Shown piece by piece: positions 46,384 to 55,206 of a stretch of DNA of 64,000 nt (position 1 is the stretch's first letter; each line of letters begins with the position of its first letter). This DNA comes from Bacteroides intestinalis DSM 17393 (GTDB taxonomy: Bacteria > Bacteroidota > Bacteroidia > Bacteroidales > Bacteroidaceae), in the NCBI RefSeq assembly GCF_000172175.1, contig NZ_ABJL02000008.1, forward strand, positions 2,914,001 through 2,978,000, in the 5' to 3' direction. The notes under the pieces were generated by a model that was not told where the DNA came from, did not search any database, and was given only the letters and a program-made list of their open reading frames with translations. The position numbers were made by a program, and so were the translations under genes.

Positions 46384-47163
46384 ATGATAGAAACGATTGA
46401 CTTTAGTAAATCGGAACAATATACGTTATCCATCCGCCTCAGTGCGGATGGATTTTCTTTTTCTGTATTCAACCCTCTCAATGAGGGTGAACTCTTTTTC
46501 TTTGACCGTAAAGTAGAAGAATCACTCTCCCTCACAGCCAACCTGAAACGGACTTTCCGCGAAGTAGAATGGTTAAAACATCCTTACCGCCGGGTAAATA
46601 TACTCATGGCAGGTAAACGCTTTACCCTTGTACCGTTGGAGTTTTTCGAAGACGAGCAAACAGAAATGCTCTTTTACCATAACCATCCTAAACGGGAGAA
46701 TGAGGTTATACAATACAACATTCTGCGGAAAAATAATACTGTAGTACTGTTCAGTATGGACAAAAGTGCCCGTTCATTTCTTTGCGAACAATATCCTGAT
46801 GTGAGGTTTTATTCACAAGCAAGTTCATTCATTGAACACTTCTCCAGTAAAAGCCGCTTGGGAAACAGTCGGAAAATGTATGTGCACCTGCGGAAAGATG
46901 CTGCCGAACTATATTGCTACGACCGCAATCACCTGCTCCTTGCCAACTCTTTTGAGTGCAAACAGACAGCAGACCGTATCTATTACCTATTATATATATG
47001 GAAACAGCTTGGTTTCGAACAAGAACGCGACGAACTACATCTCACCGGTGAGTTGTCCGACAAAGAAACTTTGCTCAGTGAACTACGAAAATTCATCCGG
47101 CAGGTATTCGTCATGAACCCTGCCACTAACCTCGACCTACAAGCCATAACCCTATGCGAGTAA
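46384..47163 (+). CDS. DUF3822 protein
   Basis: 259 residues, soluble. The sequence fits the DUF3822 family of Bacteroidota, which I recall as an actin/hexokinase-fold-like protein found next to rsmD (YTLSIRLSADGFSFSVFNP; FYHNHPKRENEVIQYNIL; CKQTADRIYYLLYIWKQLG). Function unknown. Its last 10 nt overlap the start of rsmD, so the two are translationally coupled; a role in ribosome biogenesis or envelope could be guessed from linkage but is not shown. Confidence 0.85.
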   Translation: MIETIDFSKSEQYTLSIRLSADGFSFSVFNPLNEGELFFFDRKVEESLSLTANLKRTFREVEWLKHPYRRVNILMAGKRFTLVPLEFFEDEQTEMLFYHNHPKRENEVIQYNILRKNNTVVLFSMDKSARSFLCEQYPDVRFYSQASSFIEHFSSKSRLGNSRKMYVHLRKDAAELYCYDRNHLLLANSFECKQTADRIYYLLYIWKQLGFEQERDELHLTGELSDKETLLSELRKFIRQVFVMNPATNLDLQAITLCE

Positions 47164-47687
47164 TCAGCGGAATATATAAAAGAAGAAGATTTGACGTACC
47201 TCGTACCTTCAAGGCGCGTCCCACAACAGACTTTGCCAAAGAGAATCTGTTTAATGTACTTGCCAACTATCTGGATTTTGAAGATGGTGTATCTGCCCTC
47301 GACCTCTTTGCAGGCACAGGCAGCATCAGTATAGAACTGGTATCACGCGGTTGCAATCGTGTAATCAGCGTTGAAAAAGACCGGGATCACCACGCTTTCA
47401 TTTGCAAAATCATGCAGGAAGTGAAGGATGATACTTGTATCCCCATCCGTGGCGATGTATTCAAGTTCATCAAAGGGGGACGCGAACAGTTCGATTTCAT
47501 TTTTGCCGATCCTCCGTATGAATTGCAAGGACTGGAAACCCTTCCCAATCTTATCTTTGAAAATAACCTGCTGAAAGAAGGAGGTCTGTTTGTATTGGAA
47601 CACGGCAAGAAAGACAACTTCGAGAATCATCCGAACTTTGTGGAACGGCGGGTATATGGAAGTGTAAACTTCTCGATATTTAAATGA
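47154..47687 (+). CDS. rsmD: 16S rRNA (guanine-966-N2)-methyltransferase RsmD
   Basis: 177 residues, full length. Typical N-terminus VISGIYKRRRFDVP and ARPTTDFAKENLFNVL, SAM motif DLFAGTGSISIELVSRG, and the catalytic DPPY motif in FIFADPPYEL (about residue 121). It methylates G966 (E. coli numbering) of 16S rRNA. It is coupled to DUF3822 by a 10-nt overlap. Its stop codon lies inside the left arm of a 26-bp inverted repeat. Confidence 0.95.
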   Translation: MRVISGIYKRRRFDVPRTFKARPTTDFAKENLFNVLANYLDFEDGVSALDLFAGTGSISIELVSRGCNRVISVEKDRDHHAFICKIMQEVKDDTCIPIRGDVFKFIKGGREQFDFIFADPPYELQGLETLPNLIFENNLLKEGGLFVLEHGKKDNFENHPNFVERRVYGSVNFSIFK

Positions 47688-47756
47688 AGAACGAAAAATG
47701 AAGAATTAGCTGCGCAATGATGCCGCATGGTAATTCTTCATTTTTCGTTCTTCATT
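47683..47756. terminator. 26-bp perfect inverted repeat between convergent genes
   Basis: Left arm 47683-47708 and right arm 47731-47756 are perfect reverse complements over 26 nt, with a 22-nt loop that itself holds TGCG/CGCA. It contains the rsmD stop and ends 6 nt before the cls stop codon, so it probably terminates both. The AT-rich GAAGAACGAAAAATGAAG arm sequence looks like a dispersed intergenic repeat. Confidence 0.8.
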
Positions 47757-47761
47757 CTTCA

Positions 47762-49201
47762 TTATAAAAGCGGTGCCATCAAGCGCACCACACTCTCGGC
47801 AGCTTTCCGCCACCAAGGACGCTTCACCCAGTTTTTAAGGAAGACTTGTACACAGTCGCGCTGATCCTGAAGAAAGATCTCCCGCATTTGCAATGCCGTT
47901 TCCGTATCATAAATGAAAGCATTCACTTCAAAATTATGCTCAAAGCTACGAAAGTCCACATTGGTAGAACCAACAGTGGAAAGCTCATCATCTGATACCA
48001 TCAGCTTGGAATGCAAGAAGCCTTTTTTATAGAAATAGATTTTTACACCCGCTTGCAATATATCCGCCAGATACGAACAGGAACCCAAATGCGTCAGACG
48101 ATTATCCGCACGCATTGGCAACATCAGACGTACATCCACTCCTGCCAATGCCGCAGTTTGCATAGCGGCCAAAATCTGTTCCGTAGGCAGAAAATAAGGA
48201 GTCTGTATATAGAAGTATTTCTTTGCACCGGAAATTGCCATACTCAATCCTTGCATAATCTCTTTCCAGGGACCAATGGGGTCACTCGTCACAATCTGCA
48301 CCAAAGAAGTGCCGGTCGCTTCCATCTTCGGAAAGTAACGGGAAGCACTGATCAAAGTACGGTCAACAAAATACCAGTCGAGCAGGAAAGCAGTCTGCAG
48401 ACCATGCACGGCTTTACCTTCCAGTAAAAGATGGGTATCACGCCAGATACCCCATGAGAAACCACGCATATAACGTTCTGCCAGATTCATTCCACCTACA
48501 AATCCCACACGCCCGTCAATCACCACAATCTTACGGTGATTACGGTAGTTCACCTTACTAGTGAACAGCGGAAAACGTACTTTCAGGAAACTACGCACTT
48601 CAATGCCTGCCGAAAGCATCTCATCATAGAACCGGTTGGGCACATGCCAGCATCCTACATCGTCATAGATAAGACGCACTTCAACGCCTGCCCGCGCTTT
48701 CTCCACCAATACATCGCGTACCATACGTCCGATAGCATCATCTTCAAAGATATAAAATTCAATATGGATATGTTGCCGGGCATTCTGCAGTTCCCTCAAC
48801 AAGGATTGCAGCATAGAGCCGCCATTGGTATAGATTTCGATACGGTTACCGTCGAAAGGGAATGCCTGGGTCGTGTTGCGGAACAGGGAAATAAGCCGAC
48901 TGTAAGCCATTGGCAAAGTAGTGGCATCCTGCGCCAGATACTCCACCATCGGTTTATTCAGCAGACGGTTATAAATCTTCTGCCCTATGATGCGCTCCCG
49001 CCTGCGGCTTCGTCCGAAAAAGAAATAGAAGACTAACCCCACAACAGGCAGGAACATCAATACCAGTATCCATGCAAGCGTCTTCACCGGATTACGATTG
49101 TCGAGGATAATGACAACAATTGTTCCGATGATAGCGCCAAAGTAAATAATATCAAAGGCGACGGTAGCTACTTGGTTGAGTATATAGTTCCAGTCAATCA
49201 C
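47762..49201 (-). CDS. cls: cardiolipin synthase (phospholipase D family)
   Basis: 479 residues. Two N-terminal membrane helices (VAFDIIYFGAIIGTIVVIIL; LAWILVLMFLPVVGLVFYFFF) precede two HKD motifs: YRNHRKIVVIDGRVGFVGG (about 220) and FLHSKLMVSDDELSTVGSTN (about 395). It condenses phosphatidylglycerols to cardiolipin in the inner membrane. The start is a GTG (49199-49201); no ATG lies between it and the in-frame upstream stop. A -7 element ends 6 nt before the start, so the mRNA may be leaderless. Confidence 0.93.
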   Translation of the reverse strand: MIDWNYILNQVATVAFDIIYFGAIIGTIVVIILDNRNPVKTLAWILVLMFLPVVGLVFYFFFGRSRRRERIIGQKIYNRLLNKPMVEYLAQDATTLPMAYSRLISLFRNTTQAFPFDGNRIEIYTNGGSMLQSLLRELQNARQHIHIEFYIFEDDAIGRMVRDVLVEKARAGVEVRLIYDDVGCWHVPNRFYDEMLSAGIEVRSFLKVRFPLFTSKVNYRNHRKIVVIDGRVGFVGGMNLAERYMRGFSWGIWRDTHLLLEGKAVHGLQTAFLLDWYFVDRTLISASRYFPKMEATGTSLVQIVTSDPIGPWKEIMQGLSMAISGAKKYFYIQTPYFLPTEQILAAMQTAALAGVDVRLMLPMRADNRLTHLGSCSYLADILQAGVKIYFYKKGFLHSKLMVSDDELSTVGSTNVDFRSFEHNFEVNAFIYDTETALQMREIFLQDQRDCVQVFLKNWVKRPWWRKAAESVVRLMAPLL

Positions 49202-49206
49202 AAAAG

Positions 49207-49214
49207 CAAATATA
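49207..49214 (-). promoter_or_regulatory. -7 element for cls, adjacent to the start codon
   Basis: Reads TATATTTG on the - strand. The GTG start of cls is only 5 nt further on, so a transcript from here would have virtually no leader. Confidence 0.5.
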
Positions 49215-49277
49215 GAGAAAATAAAAGAATTCCTGTTTTTTTATAAGAAAAAAGAGATTGAATTTAAAGTATTTACA

Positions 49278-49285
49278 TATATTTG
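49278..49285 (+). promoter_or_regulatory. -7 element for the 49313 outer-membrane protein
   Basis: TATATTTG, with TTG at 49258-49260 (spacing 17 nt, slightly short). Leader of about 25 nt. Confidence 0.55.
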
Positions 49286-49312
49286 CATAATTACACACTA
49301 ATACTATGAAAT

Positions 49313-50074
49313 ATGAAAAAACAGCTTTTAATCGCCCTCTTATTGGGTTTGTCAACTACTATCTGTCATTCGCAAGTAAAAATCAACGTACAAGGCGGCA
49401 CTGGGTTGACCGGCATCACCAAGAATGAAAATTACAATGCTAACTTTGGATATCGTTTCGGAGTAGGTGTTGAGCTACCTATTGACAAGACTTGGTCCAT
49501 GCAAACAGGGCTACAGTTCCTGAACAGAAGCTACTCTGTTGACGAAGGAATAACAGCCCTTGGCACTAATGAGGAAGGCAAACAAACCTACATGGTATTG
49601 GGGATTGATTCTAAAATAAACGGAATCTATTTACAAGTTCCCATCAAAGTTGCCGCATATCTGCCTTTGAATAACAACTGCGGATTTCAATTCAGCGGAG
49701 GTCCATACATCGCTTATGGAATTGGCGGAAAAAGCAAAGTGAACTGGATACTTGCCAGCCAGGAAAAAATCGACTCCGACGACCTCACATCTGGTGGAGA
49801 TAACAGATTGATGGAAGGTAAAACAACGCATAAGACATTCGATAAAAACGATGGACTGAAACGCCTGGACATCGGTTTAAGTCTCGGAGTAGATTTCAAA
49901 TACAAACAACTTTTTGCCGGTATCGGTGCCGAATACGGTTTTCTTCCCATTGATAAAGAATTTCCTAAAGACATTTTCAAATATTCCATCCAGGAAAACC
50001 AGACACTTGTCTCCCCTCGCAACATAGGAATCGAATTTCATGTAGGCTTTTGTTTCAGTGTAGGGAAACGCTAA
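49313..50074 (+). CDS. outer-membrane beta-barrel (PorT-like porin family) protein
   Basis: 253 residues. Signal peptide KKQLLIALLLGLSTTICHSQ, then alternating beta-strand sequence typical of the Bacteroidota PorT/outer-membrane beta-barrel family (GYRFGVGVELPIDKTWSMQT; YLQVPIKVAAYLPL; GIEFHVGFCFSVGKR). It is probably an eight-stranded outer-membrane barrel of unknown ligand. It is a single-gene unit with its own promoter; a stem-loop separates it from the convergent receptor gene. Confidence 0.85.
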   Translation: MKKQLLIALLLGLSTTICHSQVKINVQGGTGLTGITKNENYNANFGYRFGVGVELPIDKTWSMQTGLQFLNRSYSVDEGITALGTNEEGKQTYMVLGIDSKINGIYLQVPIKVAAYLPLNNNCGFQFSGGPYIAYGIGGKSKVNWILASQEKIDSDDLTSGGDNRLMEGKTTHKTFDKNDGLKRLDIGLSLGVDFKYKQLFAGIGAEYGFLPIDKEFPKDIFKYSIQENQTLVSPRNIGIEFHVGFCFSVGKR

Positions 50075-50083
50075 AAAACAGAA

Positions 50084-50123
50084 TCCCCTTCCATCTCTTT
50101 CAGCGAAAGCGAATGGAAGGGGA
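50084..50123. terminator. stem-loop between convergent outer-membrane protein genes
   Basis: 11-bp perfect stem TCCCCTTCCAT / ATGGAAGGGGA with an 18-nt loop. No strong T-run, but it lies between two convergent stops and is likely to end both transcripts. Confidence 0.65.
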
Positions 50124-50152
50124 AACTTATCACAAAAACTGGTTAGGAAACT

Positions 50153-53071
50153 TTAGAAACGACGTCCGCCACCAAAACCACCGGGACGACCACCAGGTCC
50201 GCCGGGACCTCCATGACCACCGAATCCACCTCTACCCTGCATCTTTTCACGGGCAGCCTTGCTACCGAAGATATTCAGACGATAGATGAAGTGTACCATG
50301 CAATAACTATTGATACCATTATATTCGGAAACCGAACGGCCATCTGCTGTTAATGAACGGCTAATGTTACTTTGCTGTTTCAAAATGTCATAGAGTTCAA
50401 GGCTGATAGTAGCCGCGCCTTTCAGGAAGGTTTGCGAAAGCTGTGCATTCCAGATCAATTCATTACGGTTCATACTGGCATCTGTATAACCACGACGGCT
50501 CTGATTAGCAATATTAGTAGTGAAAGTCATGTTCCAGGGAGCCATCAACTGAGTATTGGCACCATAAGAGAACGTGTAAGGTTCCTGATTATTCTCTGGA
50601 CGCAGTTTACTACGCTCAGCAGTATAAGAGATAGAACCATTCAGGCCGAATTCGAACCAGTCGTTACGGTAAGCACCATTCAAACGCTCACTCAACGTCA
50701 ACCCTGTTGTCTTATTCTTATCATCCACTTTGGTATCCTGATTATATAAAAATGCCACATTATTCTGGTAATTGACATTGGTGAATGAGTTGATAGTGTA
50801 CTTCTTATTCTTCAATGCGGTATTGAAACCAAACATACCGAAAGCACTCCAGTTACCATTGATATTCTTCGGTGTAGTAGTACGCGCACCGGTTTGATCA
50901 TCGTATTCGGTACTGTTACTGATGCTGTTCTGCGTAGCCGAGAAGCTGGCATGAGTCATGATACCCCGCTGGAGTTCTGCATTATACGTATTGTAGAACA
51001 AACGCATAGAGTGCGTGAACGAAGGTTTCAAACCCGGATTACCGACACGGATATTCAGCGGATTAGAGTTGTCTACAATCGGCAACAAGTTCTCCATGCT
51101 GGGCTGGCCGGTACGTCCACGATAGTTGAAGCGCAACTGGCTTACTTTCGAGAAACGGTAACGGAAATCAATATTCGGAGCAAAGTTGAATACCGAACGC
51201 GTCGTATCAATCATATAGTCTCCTTTCTTATAAGACAGTTTTGAGTTCTGCGGTTGGAAAGAAATACCGGTACTCAACTGGTACTTCTCACGGATGAAAC
51301 GCAAGGATACAGAAGCATCATGGTTGTAGTATCTGTACTCGGCATACTTACCTAAACTATCTACCGCATGATTCTGATAGCCCACTGGCAACGGGTCGCC
51401 AATTCCCCACTCTGGATTGATCTTGTATAAGTCGAAAGTCGTCTTGTCACTCTCACTGTACTTATACTGGAACTGATAACTGAACTGCAAGAAAGTAGCC
51501 CGTGCAATCGGTTCACTATACGTAACCTGTGCACTATAACTATAATTATTCGTCGGCGTAGTGATATACTGGTTACGGATCAACGTAGAGTCCGGGTTTG
51601 TAGGAATCTGATAATAACGTGTCATCGACTCCGTATACTGGTTATTGTCATTATCTCCATAACCAAAGCGTCCGCGGAATGTAACATTACGTCCCTTATC
51701 ATTCAGTTTGCGATTGATCTGCAAAGTAGCATCCGTTGAAACGGTCTTGCTATCGGAAAGTGAACCCGTGTTTGTAGCATTCACACGAATATCCTTCAAC
51801 GGGTCTTCATTATTTATCACATCAAAATCAAGATAGTCATTCGGGTTAGTAACCAGACTGTAAGGATCCGCATTGAAGGTTCCCGACAAGGAACTGGAAG
51901 AATTATCCGTCTTTCCATAAGAGAAGTTCGGACGGAAGATGATATTCGTCATTGAATCCGGCTTCCACTCCAAACGGAAATCAGCATTAAATGTCGAATT
52001 CTTGTTCCTGTTGAGAGAGTTTGAATTGGAATATGAATTACCATTCTGTAAGAAACGCTCGGATGAGTTGACATTGGCAATGTCAGCATCATTGTAGTTG
52101 TAACGGGCACTACCGCCTAACTCCAATTTAGCAGTTTCGGTAGCAAAGTTAAGTCCCAGTTCCTTAGGAGCATTCAAACCATTGTTACGACGCCAACGCG
52201 GGCCACCGCCACCACCGGAAAAGCCCTGATTATTCACATTGTTGGCAGAGGCAATAAGAGAAACTTGTGTATTATCCACAAAGCGGTTCAACATCAAACG
52301 TCCTGCATAACGATCTTCAGTACCTACGGCAGCATCGGCATTACCGAACCAACCCTGATTCATACCTTTCTTAACAGTCAGGTCGAGCACGGTTTCTTCT
52401 TCACCGTCATCAATACCTGTGATACGTGCCAGGTCCGATTTCTTATCATAAGTCTTCAACCGGTCAATCATGTCCACCGGTAAATTCTTCAAACCCGTCT
52501 TCACGTCTCCACCGAAGAATTCCTTTCCGTCTACCATGATCTTCTTCAGGTCCTTACCATTAATTTTCACGTTACCATCGTCATCAATCTCGGCACCGGG
52601 AAGTTTCTTCACCAATTCTTCCAGCATGGCTCCTTCGGGGGTACGATAAGCTGACGAATTATACATTAATGTATCTTCACTGACAGTGACTTGTGGAGCT
52701 TCTGCGGTAACCACCGCTTCTGCCAGCATCACGGCATCTGTCTTCAGAGCCAGCGTACCTACATTCTTATTGGGGTTTTGAGCCGACAGTTGCAAAGGAA
52801 GCATTGTCGGTTGGAAGCCGATATAGGAAACTTTCAATACATACTTCCCAGCCTTTACTTTGGGCAGGGTAAAATATCCCTGTGCTGTAGTGGCGATACC
52901 CGCCGCAAATGCACTGTCAGGTAACGAAAGTAACTGTACTGTGGCTTGTACTGCGGGCTCTTTCGTGTCATCCTCGATGACACGCCCCGCTACGGTAATG
53001 TTCTTAGTCTGTGAGAAAACGGAAAGTGTGGTTGTCAGCAATAACACTGTTCCGATGATTACTTTTTTCAT
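50153..53071 (-). CDS. TonB-dependent receptor-like protein (OMP_b-brl_3 type) with Gly-rich tail
   Basis: 972 residues. Signal peptide (IIGTVLLLTTTLSVFSQ), a carboxypeptidase-regulatory-like domain (about 25-110, VAGRVIEDDTKEPAVQATV), a plug-like domain (LEELVKKLPGAEIDDDGNVKING, GKEFFGGD) and a long barrel. The C-terminus is unusual: after the last strand (MVHFIYRLNIFG) comes a tail of about 35 residues, almost all Gly, Arg, Pro and Phe. The ligand is unknown; no SusD partner is adjacent. An 8-bp inverted repeat lies 14 nt upstream of the start and may be an operator. Confidence 0.85.
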   Translation of the reverse strand: MKKVIIGTVLLLTTTLSVFSQTKNITVAGRVIEDDTKEPAVQATVQLLSLPDSAFAAGIATTAQGYFTLPKVKAGKYVLKVSYIGFQPTMLPLQLSAQNPNKNVGTLALKTDAVMLAEAVVTAEAPQVTVSEDTLMYNSSAYRTPEGAMLEELVKKLPGAEIDDDGNVKINGKDLKKIMVDGKEFFGGDVKTGLKNLPVDMIDRLKTYDKKSDLARITGIDDGEEETVLDLTVKKGMNQGWFGNADAAVGTEDRYAGRLMLNRFVDNTQVSLIASANNVNNQGFSGGGGGPRWRRNNGLNAPKELGLNFATETAKLELGGSARYNYNDADIANVNSSERFLQNGNSYSNSNSLNRNKNSTFNADFRLEWKPDSMTNIIFRPNFSYGKTDNSSSSLSGTFNADPYSLVTNPNDYLDFDVINNEDPLKDIRVNATNTGSLSDSKTVSTDATLQINRKLNDKGRNVTFRGRFGYGDNDNNQYTESMTRYYQIPTNPDSTLIRNQYITTPTNNYSYSAQVTYSEPIARATFLQFSYQFQYKYSESDKTTFDLYKINPEWGIGDPLPVGYQNHAVDSLGKYAEYRYYNHDASVSLRFIREKYQLSTGISFQPQNSKLSYKKGDYMIDTTRSVFNFAPNIDFRYRFSKVSQLRFNYRGRTGQPSMENLLPIVDNSNPLNIRVGNPGLKPSFTHSMRLFYNTYNAELQRGIMTHASFSATQNSISNSTEYDDQTGARTTTPKNINGNWSAFGMFGFNTALKNKKYTINSFTNVNYQNNVAFLYNQDTKVDDKNKTTGLTLSERLNGAYRNDWFEFGLNGSISYTAERSKLRPENNQEPYTFSYGANTQLMAPWNMTFTTNIANQSRRGYTDASMNRNELIWNAQLSQTFLKGAATISLELYDILKQQSNISRSLTADGRSVSEYNGINSYCMVHFIYRLNIFGSKAAREKMQGRGGFGGHGGPGGPGGRPGGFGGGRRF

Positions 53072-53084
53072 GCGCCTGTTTTTT

Positions 53085-53118
53085 ATGAAACAAAATGTCT
53101 GTTTTTACACTGTTTCAT
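53085..53118. promoter_or_regulatory. inverted repeat upstream of the 53071 receptor gene
   Basis: ATGAAACA (53085-53092) and TGTTTCAT (53111-53118) are perfect 8-bp inverted repeats, 18 nt apart. The position just before the start codon suggests a regulator site or a leader hairpin. No TAnnTTTG promoter is visible here. Confidence 0.4.
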
Positions 53119-53170
53119 TTGACAAGCTTTCAATGGAAAAGTTTAATGAGGATTAAATAAAATATCCTAA

Positions 53171-53584
53171 TTATCGACGATCTCGCTTAAATAACCGATC
53201 AACCGTCGCTTTTTTTATACCAAATTCCAAGCAAAGAATATTCAGTATAAGGAAGATCAAAAAGGAGGAAGTATCCACACTCATGATGTCACCTTTCCAT
53301 ACCCGGTAGAGCATACCGCCAAAGATAAATAACACCGTCAGGAATATGGCATTACGGGTAGCCTTATTGCGTATCTGTTCGGTTTCCTTGCTTTCATTCT
53401 TTGTAAAAGCAAACAGAATCATCATCGCGCCCAGCATCATCAGTAGCTTGGAGCACTCTTTATAAAACAAAAGGTTACCATCCGTCATTTTCCCTATCAT
53501 CAACATCAGGAAAGGGAGAAACAATGCCAATGCTATCACAAAATATCCTAACGGACGGCAATATACCGGTAATAATGCTTTCAT
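53171..53584 (-). CDS. small inner-membrane protein of unknown function
   Basis: 137 residues with four predicted helices: YFVIALALFLPFLMLMIG, LLMMLGAMMILFAF, AIFLTVLFIFGGMLY and SFLIFLILNILCLEFG. Basic C-terminus (KKATVDRLFKRDRR). I recognise no family. The gene has its own -7 element at 53651-53658 and is separated by 100 nt from the receptor gene downstream, with which it may be co-transcribed. Confidence 0.7.
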   Translation of the reverse strand: MKALLPVYCRPLGYFVIALALFLPFLMLMIGKMTDGNLLFYKECSKLLMMLGAMMILFAFTKNESKETEQIRNKATRNAIFLTVLFIFGGMLYRVWKGDIMSVDTSSFLIFLILNILCLEFGIKKATVDRLFKRDRR

Positions 53585-53650
53585 TTTTTTATAAATTATA
53601 AGTTATGAAGTCTGAAATATTTATCCAAGTGATGTAAGTTTTATGATTTG

Positions 53651-53658
53651 CAAAGATA
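53651..53658 (-). promoter_or_regulatory. -7 element for the 53584 membrane-protein gene
   Basis: Reads TATCTTTG on the - strand, about 65 nt before the start codon. Confidence 0.5.
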
Positions 53659-53754
53659 CTTCTTTCGCAGAGAAATCCTATCTTTAAAGAAGATAAGCTG
53701 CATCTCAGCATAACTTTTTCATGTCGGTATGGAAGTTTTGCACTTGATTTGCAT

Positions 53755-53762
53755 TATCTTTG
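53755..53762 (+). promoter_or_regulatory. -7 element for aroB
   Basis: TATCTTTG, 25 nt before the ATG at 53788. Its position inside the upstream-extended reading frame argues for the later start of aroB. Confidence 0.6.
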
Positions 53763-53787
53763 CAGAGCAAAAAAAGACAAATACATC

Positions 53788-54843
53788 ATGAGTAAACAAG
53801 AAGTAATCCTCTTCGAAGAACTGGAAAGCAGCTTAACAACTGCCATTGGGAACTGCCCCCATGACAAGCTCTTTATCCTGACTGACGAGCATACACATCG
53901 CCTTTGCTTGCCACAACTCAGCAACATTCCGACATTGAAAGAAGCAACGGAAATCATTATCGGTGCCGAAGATATACACAAGAACCTCGAAACCCTGGCT
54001 TCCGTCTGGCAAGCCCTGAGTGAAAAAGGAGCAACGCGCCATTCATTGCTTATCAATCTGGGAGGTGGCATGGTGACCGACCTGGGTGGTTTCGCCGCCT
54101 CTACATTTAAGCGGGGCATTGCTTATATCAATATCCCTACTACCCTGCTGGCTATGGTAGATGCTTCCGTAGGAGGCAAGACAGGTATCAACTTCAACGG
54201 GCTGAAGAATGAAATCGGCGTCTTCGCTCCTGCCGCCAGCGTACTCCTTGAAACAGAATTTCTGCGCAGCCTCGATGCCCATAACTTCTTCTCCGGTTAT
54301 GCCGAAATGTTGAAGCACGGACTGATCAGCACTCCGGAACATCTGGCGGAATTATTGGCTTTTGATACGGACAAGATAGATTACGCAGCCCTGAAGTCAA
54401 TGGTAGGTCGCTCCGTACAAGTAAAAGAAAACATCGTGGAACAAGATCCGCTGGAACACGGCATCCGCAAGGCCCTGAACCTGGGACATACCGTAGGGCA
54501 TGCTTTCGAAAGCCTTGCCCTTGCCGAAGGACGCCCTGTGCTGCATGGCTATGCCGTTGCCTGGGGAATTGTTTGCGAACTGTACCTTTCTTATATAAAA
54601 GTAGGCTTTCCAAAAGACAAAATGCGCCAAACCATTCAGTTCGTAAAAGAGAACTACGGTGGTTTTGCCTTTAACTGTAAGCAGTACGACCAACTTTATG
54701 AACTGATGAAGCACGATAAGAAGAATACCTCCGGTGTCATTAACTTTACGCTATTGAAAGAAGTCGGAGACATTTGTCTGAACCAGACGGCTGATAAAGA
54801 TACGATATTCGAAATGTTCGATTTCTATAGAGAGTGCATGTAA
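53788..54843 (+). CDS. aroB: 3-dehydroquinate synthase
   Basis: 351 residues from the ATG at 53788 (MSKQEVILF). An upstream in-frame start at 53749 exists but overlaps the promoter. The NAD-binding and catalytic segments are clear: LGGGMVTDLGGFAASTFKRG, IPTTLLAMVDASVGGKTGIN, the zinc-ligand region ALNLGHTVGHAFE and HGYAVAWGI. It converts DAHP to 3-dehydroquinate in the shikimate pathway, which supplies tyrosine, the likely precursor of the aryl starter of the cluster at 14832, though the two are not linked in an operon. Confidence 0.96.
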   Translation: MSKQEVILFEELESSLTTAIGNCPHDKLFILTDEHTHRLCLPQLSNIPTLKEATEIIIGAEDIHKNLETLASVWQALSEKGATRHSLLINLGGGMVTDLGGFAASTFKRGIAYINIPTTLLAMVDASVGGKTGINFNGLKNEIGVFAPAASVLLETEFLRSLDAHNFFSGYAEMLKHGLISTPEHLAELLAFDTDKIDYAALKSMVGRSVQVKENIVEQDPLEHGIRKALNLGHTVGHAFESLALAEGRPVLHGYAVAWGIVCELYLSYIKVGFPKDKMRQTIQFVKENYGGFAFNCKQYDQLYELMKHDKKNTSGVINFTLLKEVGDICLNQTADKDTIFEMFDFYRECM

Positions 54844-54872
54844 CGACTTTTACCTCAGCATATAAAAAAAAT

Positions 54873-54970
54873 GTCTTGAAGGATAAAAGGTGTTGTCTTG
54901 AAGGATAAAAGGTGTTGTCTTGAAGGATAAGGGAGTCGTCTTGAAGGATAAAAGGTGTTGTCTTGAGGAG
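54873..54970. repeat. tandem array of 22-nt units
   Basis: Units GTCTTGAAGGATAAAAGGTGTT at 54873-54894 and 54895-54916, a variant of 21 nt at 54917-54937, an exact unit at 54938-54959 and a partial copy to 54970. The units abut without spacers, about 30 nt after the aroB stop. Confidence 0.9.
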
Positions 54971-55086
54971 CAATATCTTTTCAAAGAATGTCTTTCAGCA
55001 TCCCCTCAAGCATAATACACCGAAGGAATATCAGTGATTAAGATTCCGTATTGCATTGAAAAATTTTGCAGACATTCTTAAACACG

Positions 55087-55180
55087 TCTATTAGGGACAA
55101 ACCCATTATAACAAATAAGGTAGGACAACTATTGCCCTAGCCATGTTTTAAGTGCCCTGTTAAAAACCTTATTCTTGTTT
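55087..55180. repeat. copy A of a dispersed segment containing a terminator-like hairpin
   Basis: It aligns with 56998-57091 over roughly 95 nt, with a 21-nt identical core GGTAGGACAACTATTGCCCTA (55119-55139 and 57030-57050). In this copy the hairpin arms are degraded (AGGTAGG / CCCTAGCC). It lies downstream of the higA remnant on the same strand, as copy B lies downstream of the 58190 gene. Confidence 0.7.
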
Positions 55181-55206
55181 TTATAATATCATACCAAGAA
55201 CTATTT

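Noticed and set aside
54873..54970. CRISPR-like array
   Set aside because: Units abut directly without unique spacers, and no cas genes are present.
54746..54973. 75-codon frame on the - strand
   Set aside because: It is produced by translating the 22-nt tandem array and the end of aroB in antisense.
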